From WS-7 sp035635575 (GTDB lineage Bacteria > Eisenbacteria > RBG-16-71-46 > SZUA-252), in assembly GCA_035635575.1 (NCBI GenBank), contig DASQAV010000097.1, forward strand, positions 1-42,483: a DNA stretch of 42,483 nt, written 5' to 3'. Numbering within the stretch: the first letter of the stretch is position 1; every line of letters starts with the position of its first letter. A program made the translations under genes and the position numbers. Below, one piece after another: positions 1 through 7,918 of the stretch. The notes below the pieces were generated by a model. The model made no database searches. It saw only the letters and a program-made list of their open reading frames with translations, and was not told where the DNA came from.

Positions 1-2417
1 AGGGTGGCGAATGCCGACGCCGCTTCACCGGTGGCCAGCTGCGTGGCGGCGATGGCCACGGGAGAGGCAACCCCGCGGTCGGCGGCCTCGCGAAGGCTAC
101 CGAGCAACAGCCGGGCATCCGCGCTCCTCCCCGCCCGGGCCAGCGCGTAAGCGAGCTCTTCCTGTTCATACAAGGTCGGCGATGCGCCTCCGGAGCTTCG
201 CAGGGCCGCGACTGCGTCCGCCGCCTTTCCCTGGAGCACGAGGCACCGGGCCTCATAGGCGCGAGCCACCCGCGCTTCGTCCCCCTCGCCCTTCTGGGCT
301 CGACGGAACTGTGCCGCGGCATCGCTGACCCTGCGCGCGTTGAGGTAGGCGAGTCCCAGCTCGCTCGCGTACCGGGTGGAAAGAGGGTCGAGGCTCGCCG
401 CGCGCTCCATCGCGTCCACCTCCTCGCGGGTCCGACCCTGCACGCCGAGATAGAGAGATCGTCTGTACCACGCCTCGGCGCTGCCGGGCTCGTACTCGAG
501 CGCCCTCTCCAGCGCGGCGTTCGCGTGCGCCCAGTCCCAGCGGATTCCATACACGAAGGCGAAGGCAAGGTGAGCCGATGCCTGAGTCGAGTCGATCTCG
601 AGAGCCCGGGACGCCGTGGACACGGCACGTGGAAGCGCCTCCTCCGGCGAGAGATCGCCGTAGTAGAGCATCTGCGTATAGCAGTCCGCGAGTCCGGCGT
701 AGGCCGGAGCGAAGGTGGAGTCCTTGTGCGTCGCCTCCGTGAAGTAGGCGAGGGCGCGGCGATAGTTCCGATCCGCCGCCAGGTTTCGCCCGAGAACGTA
801 GGCGCGGTAGGCGGGAAGATCGACCGGCGGCCTCGCGTCCAGGCGCGCAAGCTCGGAGCGAACCGCCGGAAGGTGCAAGTGATCGGCGACGCCGCGAGCG
901 ATCTCGTAGTCCAGGGTCAGCACCTCACGAAGGGGGCGCTCGTACGCCTCCGCCCAGATCTGCCGGTCGGAGCGTGCGTCCCGGAGCTCCACGTTCACGC
1001 GTACCCGGCTCCCCATCTGGACCACGGAGGATTCGAGGACGACGTCGAGGGAGTTCTCGCGGGCCAGGATGGAGAGCGGCTTGTGCTCCCGGGCGATCGC
1101 CTTGCTCGTGGTCCGTCCCGCGACGTTGATGGAGGGCAGCCGCGAGAAGGTGTTGATGAGATCGTCGGTGAGCCCCTCCGCCAGAAACTGCTGCTCGGGC
1201 GCTCCCGATGCGTTGTTCGTGGGAAGGACGAGGAGGAAGCGGCGAGCCGGTGGCTTGCCCGTGAAGCCGGGAAACTTCCCAACTACCGCGAGCAGCGCGA
1301 TCCCCACGAGCGTGCAGAGGACGAGCACCAGCGAGGAGCGGAGCCTGCGCATTGCGGATGTGGGCGTCGAATCCCGGACCGCATCGAGCGCCGCGCGGAT
1401 CTCGCTGGCGTGATGGTAGCGCTGGCCGGGATCCTTCTTGAGACAGCGGGCGATCACGCGCCGCAAGGAGAGTGGGGCTGATCCGGGGAGCGGCGCGGGA
1501 TCCTCTTGCGTGATGGCGCGCTCCAGCTCGGGCAGCCCGCCCGAGGCGAGACGTCCCGAGAGGAAGGGATGCTTCCCGATCAGCATCTCGTGCAGCGTGA
1601 CTCCCAGGGCCCAGAGGTCACTGCGCCGGTCCGGCGGCGCGCCTCGCAGGAGCTCCGGGGCCATGTACGCAGGCGACCCGGCGAACAGGCCGGCCGGTCC
1701 GTAGGTGCGGCTCAACGTCGACGTCGCATCGGACGGGACCGGCTCACGCACCGCAATTCCAAAATCGAGCACCTTGCTCAGCCCCGCATCGGTGATGCGG
1801 ATATTTGCCGACTTCAGATCCCGATGAACGATGCCGGCATCGTGGATGGCCTGGAGCGCCGACGCGATCTGGATCCCGTAGTCGACGACGGTGCTCGGGG
1901 GGAGCGGGTGGTTTCGTATGGCGTCGGAGAGGGTCGTGCCTTCCACGTATTCCATGACCACGAAGACCCGGCCGTGCGATTCCCCGACATCGAAGATGGA
2001 CGCGACGTTGGGATGCTTGATGGAGCACGCGATGCGGGCTTCGCTCAGGAGAATCCGGCGAGCGGTTTCGTTCGCGACCCGATTCTCATGGACGACCTTG
2101 AGCGCGACCACGCGGCCCAAGCGCTCGTCTTGAGCGCGGTACACGGTGCCCATGCCACCGGAGCCGATCCGGTCGAGGATCCGATAGTGCGCGAGGAGAG
2201 AACCGACGAGCCCGGGGCCCGGGTCGCCGCTCCACTGCTCCGCGAGGCGCGCGTGCGCCGCGGCGAGCCGTTCGATCCCGCGAAGCCGGCCGACAGAGTC
2301 GTGTAACCCCGGATTCCGGGCTACGTCGTCCCAGTTCACCGGAGTGTGGTCGGCGATGTCGCCGGCGAGCCGATGCAGCTCATCCTGCTCGTCCTGCTCC
2401 CGATCGCGCGGCTTCAT
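1..2417 (-). CDS. Transmembrane Ser/Thr protein kinase with TolB-like and TPR regions (C-terminus off window)
   Basis: Reading the minus strand from the ATG at 2417 gives an uninterrupted frame of 805 codons running off the left edge, so the C-terminus is missing. After an N-terminal extension of about 75 residues comes a Hanks-type kinase: glycine loop GSGGMG (85-90), ATP lysine K107, HRD 198-200, DFG 218-220 and an APE-like MAPE. A hydrophobic segment at about 361-380 is a likely membrane anchor. It is followed by a TolB-like region and TPR-like helical repeats, so the sensory half probably lies outside the membrane. The ATG overlaps the sigma-factor stop as ATGA (2414-2417), so the two are translationally coupled. 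Paired ECF sigma factors and Ser/Thr kinases are known in which the kinase activates the sigma factor by phosphorylation; that role is inferred here. All key kinase residues are present. Kinase identity is secure, target and signal unknown. Confidence 0.93.
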   Translation of the reverse strand, partial: MKPRDREQDEQDELHRLAGDIADHTPVNWDDVARNPGLHDSVGRLRGIERLAAAHARLAEQWSGDPGPGLVGSLLAHYRILDRIGSGGMGTVYRAQDERLGRVVALKVVHENRVANETARRILLSEARIACSIKHPNVASIFDVGESHGRVFVVMEYVEGTTLSDAIRNHPLPPSTVVDYGIQIASALQAIHDAGIVHRDLKSANIRITDAGLSKVLDFGIAVREPVPSDATSTLSRTYGPAGLFAGSPAYMAPELLRGAPPDRRSDLWALGVTLHEMLIGKHPFLSGRLASGGLPELERAITQEDPAPLPGSAPLSLRRVIARCLKKDPGQRYHHASEIRAALDAVRDSTPTSAMRRLRSSLVLVLCTLVGIALLAVVGKFPGFTGKPPARRFLLVLPTNNASGAPEQQFLAEGLTDDLINTFSRLPSINVAGRTTSKAIAREHKPLSILARENSLDVVLESSVVQMGSRVRVNVELRDARSDRQIWAEAYERPLREVLTLDYEIARGVADHLHLPAVRSELARLDARPPVDLPAYRAYVLGRNLAADRNYRRALAYFTEATHKDSTFAPAYAGLADCYTQMLYYGDLSPEEALPRAVSTASRALEIDSTQASAHLAFAFVYGIRWDWAHANAALERALEYEPGSAEAWYRRSLYLGVQGRTREEVDAMERAASLDPLSTRYASELGLAYLNARRVSDAAAQFRRAQKGEGDEARVARAYEARCLVLQGKAADAVAALRSSGGASPTLYEQEELAYALARAGRSADARLLLGSLREAADRGVASPVAIAATQLATGEAASAFAT

Positions 2418-2989
2418 TTCTCGACCGCGGCGTCGTCGCGCAATTCATGCTCGAGGCGCACGATGGCGCGCACCACGAGCATTCGCGCGGCGTCCGGCGA
2501 GGGGGCCCCGAGCGCCTCGGCGATCTCCGCGTAGCTGAGGCCCATTTCGTTTCGCAGAATGAACGCTTCCTGCTGGTCCGCAGTCAGCCGCTCCAGGGCG
2601 GAGTCGTAGCGCTCCATGAATTCCCTTCCGATGGCGGCCTCGAGCGGCGAAGGGCCGGCCGATGGAAGCCCCTCGTTCAGCTCATCGGTGGTGACCGGCC
2701 GGGCTTTGGCGCTGCGGATCTGCATGCGGATCTCGTTGCGGAGGATCTGCCACAGGTAGGCGAGAAACGCTCCCTCACGCTTGGGTTGAAAGTCCTCGAT
2801 CTTCCGGAGCGCCTTTTCGATCGCGGTCGAGACGATGTCGTCGGTGTCGGCCAGACCGCGGGCCAGGGCGGGAAGGCGACCGTGGGCGAGTCGCTTCATC
2901 ACCGGGTAATAGGCGAGCGCCAGCTGATCTCGCGCCCGCGCATCGCCCGCCCAGATGCGGCGGAGGAGCATCGTGGTCGAGTCCACCAA
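2414..2989 (-). CDS. ECF-type RNA polymerase sigma factor
   Basis: About 191 residues with the sigma-70 region 2 to region 4 layout of ECF sigma factors. The region 2 part contains DTDDIVSTAIEKAL and FLAYLWQILRNEIR. The region 4 helix-turn-helix contains LTADQQEAFILRNEMGLSYAEIAEALG. The frame stays open upstream to an ATG at 3130, but the extra 47 residues resemble no sigma region. A TTG at 2989 (or GTG at 2986) sits 7-10 bases after an AGGA and gives the usual family length, so I prefer it. No anti-sigma gene is adjacent. Instead the stop codon overlaps the start of a Ser/Thr kinase, as in sigma/kinase pairs controlled by phosphorylation. It is transcribed divergently from the lipid operon and could control it (inference). 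Confidence 0.88.
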   Translation of the reverse strand: MVDSTTMLLRRIWAGDARARDQLALAYYPVMKRLAHGRLPALARGLADTDDIVSTAIEKALRKIEDFQPKREGAFLAYLWQILRNEIRMQIRSAKARPVTTDELNEGLPSAGPSPLEAAIGREFMERYDSALERLTADQQEAFILRNEMGLSYAEIAEALGAPSPDAARMLVVRAIVRLEHELRDDAAVEK

Positions 2990-3034
2990 GCGGGTGTCCT
3001 CATTGGTCTTTGGGGGTGGGTATGCCCGCTGGGG

Positions 3035-3040
3035 AGTATA
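3035..3040 (-). promoter_or_regulatory. Possible -10 box of the sigma-factor gene
   Basis: The minus strand reads TATACT here, about 46 bases upstream of the preferred sigma-factor start. A -35 candidate 17 bases further upstream (CTGAAG) is poor. The region from 2990 to 3128 separates two divergent transcription units and should hold promoters for both. I could not find a convincing plus-strand promoter for the lipid operon, which would fit dependence on an alternative sigma factor, though absence of a visible match is weak evidence. Confidence 0.3.
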
Positions 3041-3128
3041 CCCGCGTTCGCCGTTCGCTTCAGCCACCAGGTGCATTGTTCCGGGTAGACACCACGGCAG
3101 CTGGGTAGCCCATGAGAGAGCCAAATCC

Positions 3129-4238
3129 ATGAACGCACACTATTTGATCACGGGGGGCGCGGGCTCGCTCGGGAGAGAGATCACCGCGCGGATCCTCCGG
3201 TCGGAGCCGAGCGCGGAGATCGCGATCCTCGTAAGAGCACGGGATCCACGGGAGGCCGAGGTGAAATGGGCCGAGCTCGTTCGCTTCCTGGCGCACTACG
3301 GCCACGCGGCGAGCCTGGGCCGGGTGATCCCGGTCGTGGGTGACGTCGAGCGCCCCAAGCTCGGCCTCAGCGGGCCTGTCGCGGAGCGGCTCCGCCGCCG
3401 CACGACCCACGTCATCCACGCGGCGGCGAGCATCAACCTACGCATGTCTTTGGCCTTGGCCCGCGCGATCAATGTGGTTGGAACTCGAGAGGCCCTGACC
3501 TTCGCCGAGTCGTGTCCTGGGCTGGCTCGCTTCGTCCATCTCAGCACAGCCTACGTGGCGGGGGAGCGTACGGGGCTGATCCGCGAGGAGGAGGGCGACA
3601 TGGGCCAGAGATTCCTGAACGCCTACGAGCAGAGCAAGTGCGAAGCGGAAACGCTCCTCCTCGACGCGGCACCACGCATTCCGCTGTCCATCGCGCGGCC
3701 ATCGATCATCGTCGGAAATTCCGGTGACGGACGCACGTGCAACTTCGGGACACTCTACCGTCCGCTCCGGCTCATTGCGGAGGGATCGCTCCGGAGAATC
3801 CCGGGCGATCCGGACACCCCGCTCGACCTCGTTCCGGTGGATTACGTCGCCGATCGTGTGGCCGCGATCGCGCGGAGCCCGGAAGGGACCGGCGCGGTCT
3901 ATCACATCACCGCGGGGCCCGAGCGCACCCTCCCGGTCGCCGAGCTGATCGGAACCATGGCGCGGCTCGCGGGGAAGGAGAGCCCGCGGTTCATCGCGCC
4001 CGACTTCGCGCCGTCGCGTGAGGCGGCGGCCGTGGGGCGGCATCACAGGATGGACGCCTTCTTCGCGTACCTCGCCGGGGCCAAGGCGTTCGACGACTCG
4101 GCGCTTCGCCGGGATTTCGCCATCCGGGAGTGTCCGGACCCCAGAGGCTACCTCCCGGATCTCTACTCTTTCTGCGTGTCCACGGGGTGGGGCCGCGAGC
4201 TTCCCTGGGACCGATCCTCGATGGAGGTGGCGGCATGA
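3129..4238 (+). CDS. NAD(P)-dependent SDR / thioester-reductase-like protein (NAD_binding_4 type)
   Basis: 369 residues. The N-terminus has the Rossmann fingerprint TGGAGSLG (8-15), and the SDR catalytic pair is Y166/K170 in YEQSK, preceded by HLSTAYVAG. This arrangement is typical of extended SDRs of the male-sterility/thioester-reductase type, which reduce acyl-CoA or carrier-bound acyl thioesters to aldehydes or alcohols. The ATG at 3129 is chosen because the Rossmann strand begins right after it and a GAGAGAG lies about 10 bases upstream; the frame is open further upstream but without recognisable domain sequence. It is the first gene of an operon of eight and overlaps the next by ATGA. 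Its place among lipid genes suggests an acyl or headgroup substrate. A sugar-nucleotide epimerase is the main alternative. Confidence 0.85.
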   Translation: MNAHYLITGGAGSLGREITARILRSEPSAEIAILVRARDPREAEVKWAELVRFLAHYGHAASLGRVIPVVGDVERPKLGLSGPVAERLRRRTTHVIHAAASINLRMSLALARAINVVGTREALTFAESCPGLARFVHLSTAYVAGERTGLIREEEGDMGQRFLNAYEQSKCEAETLLLDAAPRIPLSIARPSIIVGNSGDGRTCNFGTLYRPLRLIAEGSLRRIPGDPDTPLDLVPVDYVADRVAAIARSPEGTGAVYHITAGPERTLPVAELIGTMARLAGKESPRFIAPDFAPSREAAAVGRHHRMDAFFAYLAGAKAFDDSALRRDFAIRECPDPRGYLPDLYSFCVSTGWGRELPWDRSSMEVAA

Positions 4239-5362
4239 TCGCGCCGATTCTGGACCGCCCCGTCTTCGAGAAGCTCCTCTTCGCGCAGTCCTGGGAAGAC
4301 CCGCGGCTGGACCAGGAGGCGCTGCGTGTGGGGCCCGGCCACACGGTCTTGTCCGTGGCGTCGGGAGGGTGCAACACCTTGTCCCTCTCCCTGGCGCGGC
4401 CGGACCGGCTGATCGCGATCGATCTGAACCGGGCGCAGAACGCGCTCCTCGAGCTCAAGATCGCCGGAGCCCGAACCCTCACGCATCGGCAGTACCTGGA
4501 ATTGCTGGGGGCACGTCCGTCCGCGTTCCGGCGGACGCACTATGCGCGCATGCGGAGTGCCCTTTCCCGACGGGCGGGTGAGTACTGGGATCGCAACCTG
4601 GCGCTCATCGAGTCGGGCGTCCTGAGCGCGGGCAGGTACGAGCGATATCTCGGCGCGTTCCGCCACCTCCTCGGCCTGCTCGAGGGACGGAAGCGGATCG
4701 AGCAGCTCTTCGCGTCGCGGACACACGACGAGCAGGAGCGCTTCTATGAAGAGGAATGGAACACGGCGCTCTGGCGGCTGTTCTTTCGGATCTTCTTTTC
4801 ACGGAAGGTGCTCGGGCTGGGCGGCCTGGACCCCGCCTTCTTCACGTACGTGGACGGCATCCCGGACTTCGGCGCCCACTTTCTCGAGCGCGCCCGCCAT
4901 GCGCTCGTGGAGATTCCCATCCGCGACAACTATTTCCTGGCTCAGATCTGCTTGGGACGGTATCGGGAAGACTCCGCCATGCCGCCCTATCTCCGAGCCG
5001 AGAACTTCGACACGCTGCGTGAAACCGTGGATCGGATCGAGATCGTCACGGAAGAATTGGGGTCCTTCCTCACACGCCAGCCTGACGAAAGCATCGACCG
5101 GTTCAACCTGAGCAATGTCTTCGAGTGGATCCCCGCCGAGACCTTCGAGCGGGATCTTCTCGAGATCCACCGCGTATCGCGTCCGGGAGGACGGATCTGC
5201 TACCGGAATCTTCTCGTTCGCCGCCGCCATCCCGCGCACCTGGGCCATCTCTTCGATGCCGAGGATTCCCTCGCCGCCCAGCTTCACCGAAGCGACCGGT
5301 CGTTCGTCTACGCGCACTTCGAGGTCGCGCGCGTCTTGAAGCCGGCCGGAAAGGGAGTGTGA
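4235..5362 (+). CDS. btaA: BtaA-like (DUF3419) S-adenosylmethionine 3-amino-3-carboxypropyltransferase
   Basis: 375 residues resembling the DUF3419/BtaA family. BtaA moves the 3-amino-3-carboxypropyl group of SAM to diacylglycerol, giving diacylglyceryl-homoserine, the first step of betaine-lipid synthesis. The N-terminal FEKLLFAQSWEDPRLD and the SAM-fold strand SVASGGCNTLSL (40-51), followed by AIDLN (61-65), are the recognisable signatures. The C-terminal half has a second Rossmann-like stretch (RFNLSNVFEW, then the GGRICYRN region). The ATG overlaps the preceding stop (ATGA). The usual partner BtaB, the N-methyltransferase, is not in this window, so the product may stay a primary amine or be modified by other operon members. 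The family call is strong; the exact acceptor is unproven. Confidence 0.88.
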   Translation: MIAPILDRPVFEKLLFAQSWEDPRLDQEALRVGPGHTVLSVASGGCNTLSLSLARPDRLIAIDLNRAQNALLELKIAGARTLTHRQYLELLGARPSAFRRTHYARMRSALSRRAGEYWDRNLALIESGVLSAGRYERYLGAFRHLLGLLEGRKRIEQLFASRTHDEQERFYEEEWNTALWRLFFRIFFSRKVLGLGGLDPAFFTYVDGIPDFGAHFLERARHALVEIPIRDNYFLAQICLGRYREDSAMPPYLRAENFDTLRETVDRIEIVTEELGSFLTRQPDESIDRFNLSNVFEWIPAETFERDLLEIHRVSRPGGRICYRNLLVRRRHPAHLGHLFDAEDSLAAQLHRSDRSFVYAHFEVARVLKPAGKGV

Positions 5363-5364
5363 CG

Positions 5365-6084
5365 GTGTTCCTTCGCTGGGGGTGGCCGTTCCTGATCCAC
5401 TTGTGGACGCTGGCCGGGCTTGGATTCGCGATGCTCGCGGCACAGGCGATCGTCGATGGCAACCTGAGTGCCGCCATCCGTTGGCTTCTCCTGGTCCTGG
5501 TGGTGGACCACACGGACGGGACGCTGGCCAGGGCCTTCCAGATCCGCAAGCGCATCCCGGAGGTCTCGGGCGAGACGCTGGACCTGGTCACGGACGTGAT
5601 CGGGTTGACCTTCGTCCCCATGCTCTTCTGCTGGAAGGCGGGCGTGTTCCTGCCGGGCTGGGGCGCGGGCCTCGCGGTGGCCGCGGCGGCGACGTGCAGC
5701 CTGAAGTACGGGATGAAGTCCTATGTTCTGACGAGCGGTCAGAGCCTCGGCGCCCCGCCGGCGTTCTTCTCCGTGCTCCTCTTCTGGTTCCTGGGCCTGC
5801 CCCCCGCGTGGGGAACCGCGTACACGATCGCGTTGATCGCGCTCTGCTGGCTACCGATCCGCTACCCCATCACCAGCCTCGTCACCACCCACTGGAAGCC
5901 GGGCTTCGAGAGCCTGATCAACTACCTCAGCTTCGCGGCGATGGTTCCGGCGCTGATCTGGGTTCGCGCGGCGCCCGTCGCGTTCTTCTGGGCGTTGCTC
6001 GCCGTGATGCTCTTTCACCTGTTCGTGGCCCCGGCGCTTCTCGCGGCCGGGCGGATCCGGCCCGGATTCCGCCGGGTCTATTAG
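5365..6084 (+). CDS. CDP-alcohol phosphotransferase, phosphatidylcholine-synthase-like
   Basis: 239 residues, integral membrane, with several hydrophobic helices. The family motif is visible as D51-G52-x2-A55-R56-x12-G69-x3-D73-x3-D77. The general family has eight residues between AR and G. A spacing of twelve is, from memory, the variant reported for bacterial phosphatidylcholine synthase (Pcs), which joins choline to CDP-diacylglycerol. The enzyme should therefore use CDP-diacylglycerol, which the CdsA-like protein at the end of the operon would supply. The GTG at 5365 is preferred because GGGAG lies 7 bases upstream; a GTG at 5359 overlapping the BtaA stop is the alternative. The alcohol substrate cannot be read from sequence. 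Choline, an amino alcohol or another headgroup are all possible. Confidence 0.85.
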   Translation: MFLRWGWPFLIHLWTLAGLGFAMLAAQAIVDGNLSAAIRWLLLVLVVDHTDGTLARAFQIRKRIPEVSGETLDLVTDVIGLTFVPMLFCWKAGVFLPGWGAGLAVAAAATCSLKYGMKSYVLTSGQSLGAPPAFFSVLLFWFLGLPPAWGTAYTIALIALCWLPIRYPITSLVTTHWKPGFESLINYLSFAAMVPALIWVRAAPVAFFWALLAVMLFHLFVAPALLAAGRIRPGFRRVY

Positions 6085-6092
6085 GAGGATCG

Positions 6093-7199
6093 GTGATTCT
6101 TCTCGGCTTCCATTACGCGCTCCGCGAGCGGACCCGCTTCGCGCTCACGGCGGCAGGCGTCGCGGCCGCGGTTCTGCTCACCGTCTTTCTGGTCGGAGTC
6201 TACCGCGGCGCGACCCGCGGGTCGCTGAGCTACATCGAGGGAACCGGCGCGGACGTCTGGGTCGGACGCCGCGGGACGTGGAACCTGCTCCGTGCGGGCG
6301 GGATGATCCCCGTGAAGGCGAAACCCCTGCTGGAGGAAATCCGCGGTGTGGTCTCCGCCGAGCCGATCTTGGAATCGCTCCTCCCCGCCAAGCTCTCGGA
6401 CGGGCGGCGCACGCTTCTGGCGATCGGCCTGCCGGCCGGAGCATCCCTGAGCCGGCCGCGTCATATCGAAGCCGGAAGGGCGATGCCGCGCCGCGGCGAG
6501 ATCGTGCTCGATCGCGCCTTCGCCCACCGGGCCGGACTCCACGTCGGCGACCGCGTGGAGCTGGCCGACCGAACGTTCCGGATCGCCGGCATCAGCCGTG
6601 AGACGAACCTCCTCGTGACCCAGTACGCCTTTCTCCGCCGAGAGGATTTGGAGTCGCTCCTCGGAGTCGAGGGGCAGGCGACCTTCTTTCTCCTCCGCGT
6701 GCGTCACGGCGAGAGCCATGCTGTGGTCAAGCGCCTGGAACGCCGCTCCCGGCTCATCGCGGCGTTCGACCGCGCGACATTCCTCGAAAACAATCACCGG
6801 GAAATCGCCTCCGGCTTTCTCCCCGTGCTCGCGGCCATGGCGCTGATCGGCCTCTCGATCGGGGCCGCGGTGGTTGCGCTCATGACCTATACGGCCGTGC
6901 TGGAGAAGCGTGGCGACTACGCTCTGATCGGCGCGCTGGGCGGGGGCGAGGGGTCGCGCTTCCTGGTCGTGATGCAACAGTCCCTCGCGGCGGCGGTGGC
7001 CGGCGCCCTGGCCGGCCTGGTGCTTCTCCATGTCATCGGCCGCCTCCTCCCCAGCATGGCCCCGGAGGTGGAGCTGGTCGTAGAGCCCTGGGTTGCCGCG
7101 GCCGCCATTCTCGGCGCATTGGTCACGGCAGCGATCGGGGCGCTGGTTCCGGCCGGAATCGCCACCTCCGTTGCGCCGATGGAGGCGCTGCGGCGATGA
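6093..7199 (+). CDS. ABC transporter permease, FtsX/MacB/DevC type
   Basis: 368 residues. One N-terminal membrane helix (about 12-32) is followed by a large extracytoplasmic domain (about 35-235) and then three C-terminal membrane helices. This is the topology of FtsX-domain permeases of the MacB, LolC and DevC group. The N-terminal stretch FHYALRERTRFALTAAGVAA resembles DevC, the permease of the cyanobacterial exporter of heterocyst glycolipids; this is a family impression, not a search result. The GTG start at 6093 has AGGAGG 4 bases upstream of it. The stop overlaps the start of its ATPase. No periplasmic adaptor (DevB-like) or TolC gene is seen nearby, so the rest of an envelope-spanning exporter would have to be elsewhere. 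Likely cargo is the lipid made by this operon. Confidence 0.85.
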   Translation: MILLGFHYALRERTRFALTAAGVAAAVLLTVFLVGVYRGATRGSLSYIEGTGADVWVGRRGTWNLLRAGGMIPVKAKPLLEEIRGVVSAEPILESLLPAKLSDGRRTLLAIGLPAGASLSRPRHIEAGRAMPRRGEIVLDRAFAHRAGLHVGDRVELADRTFRIAGISRETNLLVTQYAFLRREDLESLLGVEGQATFFLLRVRHGESHAVVKRLERRSRLIAAFDRATFLENNHREIASGFLPVLAAMALIGLSIGAAVVALMTYTAVLEKRGDYALIGALGGGEGSRFLVVMQQSLAAAVAGALAGLVLLHVIGRLLPSMAPEVELVVEPWVAAAAILGALVTAAIGALVPAGIATSVAPMEALRR

Positions 7200-7918
7200 G
7201 CGCGTGCACGCTACGGTTCGAGGGCGTGGGCAAGGTCTACGCGGGAGCGGTCTCCTGCCGCGCGCTGCACGATGTGTCCCTGGAAGTAGGGTGCGGAACC
7301 TTCAACGTGATCCAGGGGCCCAGCGGAAGCGGCAAGACGACGCTGCTCGCGATCGCCGGAGGTCTCGAGCGCCCCACCACGGGCCGCGTGTGGCTCTCGG
7401 AGCGGGAGATCACCTTGCTCCCCGCGCGACAGCTCCTCGAGCTGCGCCGCGCCGAGCTGGCGTTCGTGTTCCAGGATTTCAAGCTGATCGACATCCTCAC
7501 GGCCGAGGAGAACGTGGCCCTGCCCCTGGAGCTTCGAGGCGTGAGGGCCCGGTCCGCGAGGGAGAGGAGCCGCGCCATGCTGGACCGTCTGGGTCTGGGC
7601 TGCCGTATCTCCCGTCGCCCGCGCGAGCTCTCGGGCGGAGAAAAGCAGAGGGTTGCGATCGCCCGCGCGCTGGTCACGGAGCCACGGCTCATCCTCGCGG
7701 ACGAGCCGACCGCGAATCTGGATTGGGAAACCGGCAGCGAAGTGGTCGAGCTGCTTCGAGGCGCCACGCGTGAGCGCGGCGCCACCGCGATCGTGGTGAG
7801 CCACGACTCCCGCTTGGCACTCCTGGCGGACCACCAGATTGGGATCGTGGACGGCGCCCTCCATCGCAATGGATCGAACGGCTTGCCGGGAGACAGCCCC
7901 GGAAGGATGAAGACATGA
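7196..7918 (+). CDS. ABC transporter ATP-binding protein, LolD/MacB/DevA type
   Basis: 240 residues, a complete nucleotide-binding domain. Walker A is GPSGSGKTT (41-49), the Q-loop is VFQDFK with Q93, the signature is LSGGEKQ (145-151), Walker B is LILADEPTANLD with D169/E170, and the H-loop histidine is H203. Length and sequence fit the small ATPases that dimerise under FtsX-type permeases (LolD, MacB core, DevA). The ATG overlaps the permease stop as ATGA, so the pair is translationally coupled, and the stop overlaps the next gene in the same way. It should power movement of a lipid or lipoprotein-like substrate across or out of the inner membrane. Confidence 0.95.
   Translation: MSACTLRFEGVGKVYAGAVSCRALHDVSLEVGCGTFNVIQGPSGSGKTTLLAIAGGLERPTTGRVWLSEREITLLPARQLLELRRAELAFVFQDFKLIDILTAEENVALPLELRGVRARSARERSRAMLDRLGLGCRISRRPRELSGGEKQRVAIARALVTEPRLILADEPTANLDWETGSEVVELLRGATRERGATAIVVSHDSRLALLADHQIGIVDGALHRNGSNGLPGDSPGRMKT

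Noticed and set aside
525..2306. Long plus-strand open frames opposite the left-hand kinase (525-1481 and 1506-2306)
   Set aside because: The minus strand here encodes a continuous kinase with all catalytic motifs. The plus frames are Arg/Pro/Gly-rich by-products of high GC and show no domain.
4235..6084. A classical betaine-lipid btaA-btaB pair
   Set aside because: The gene after btaA is a CDP-alcohol phosphotransferase, not an N-methyltransferase, and no methyltransferase of the BtaB type is seen in the operon.
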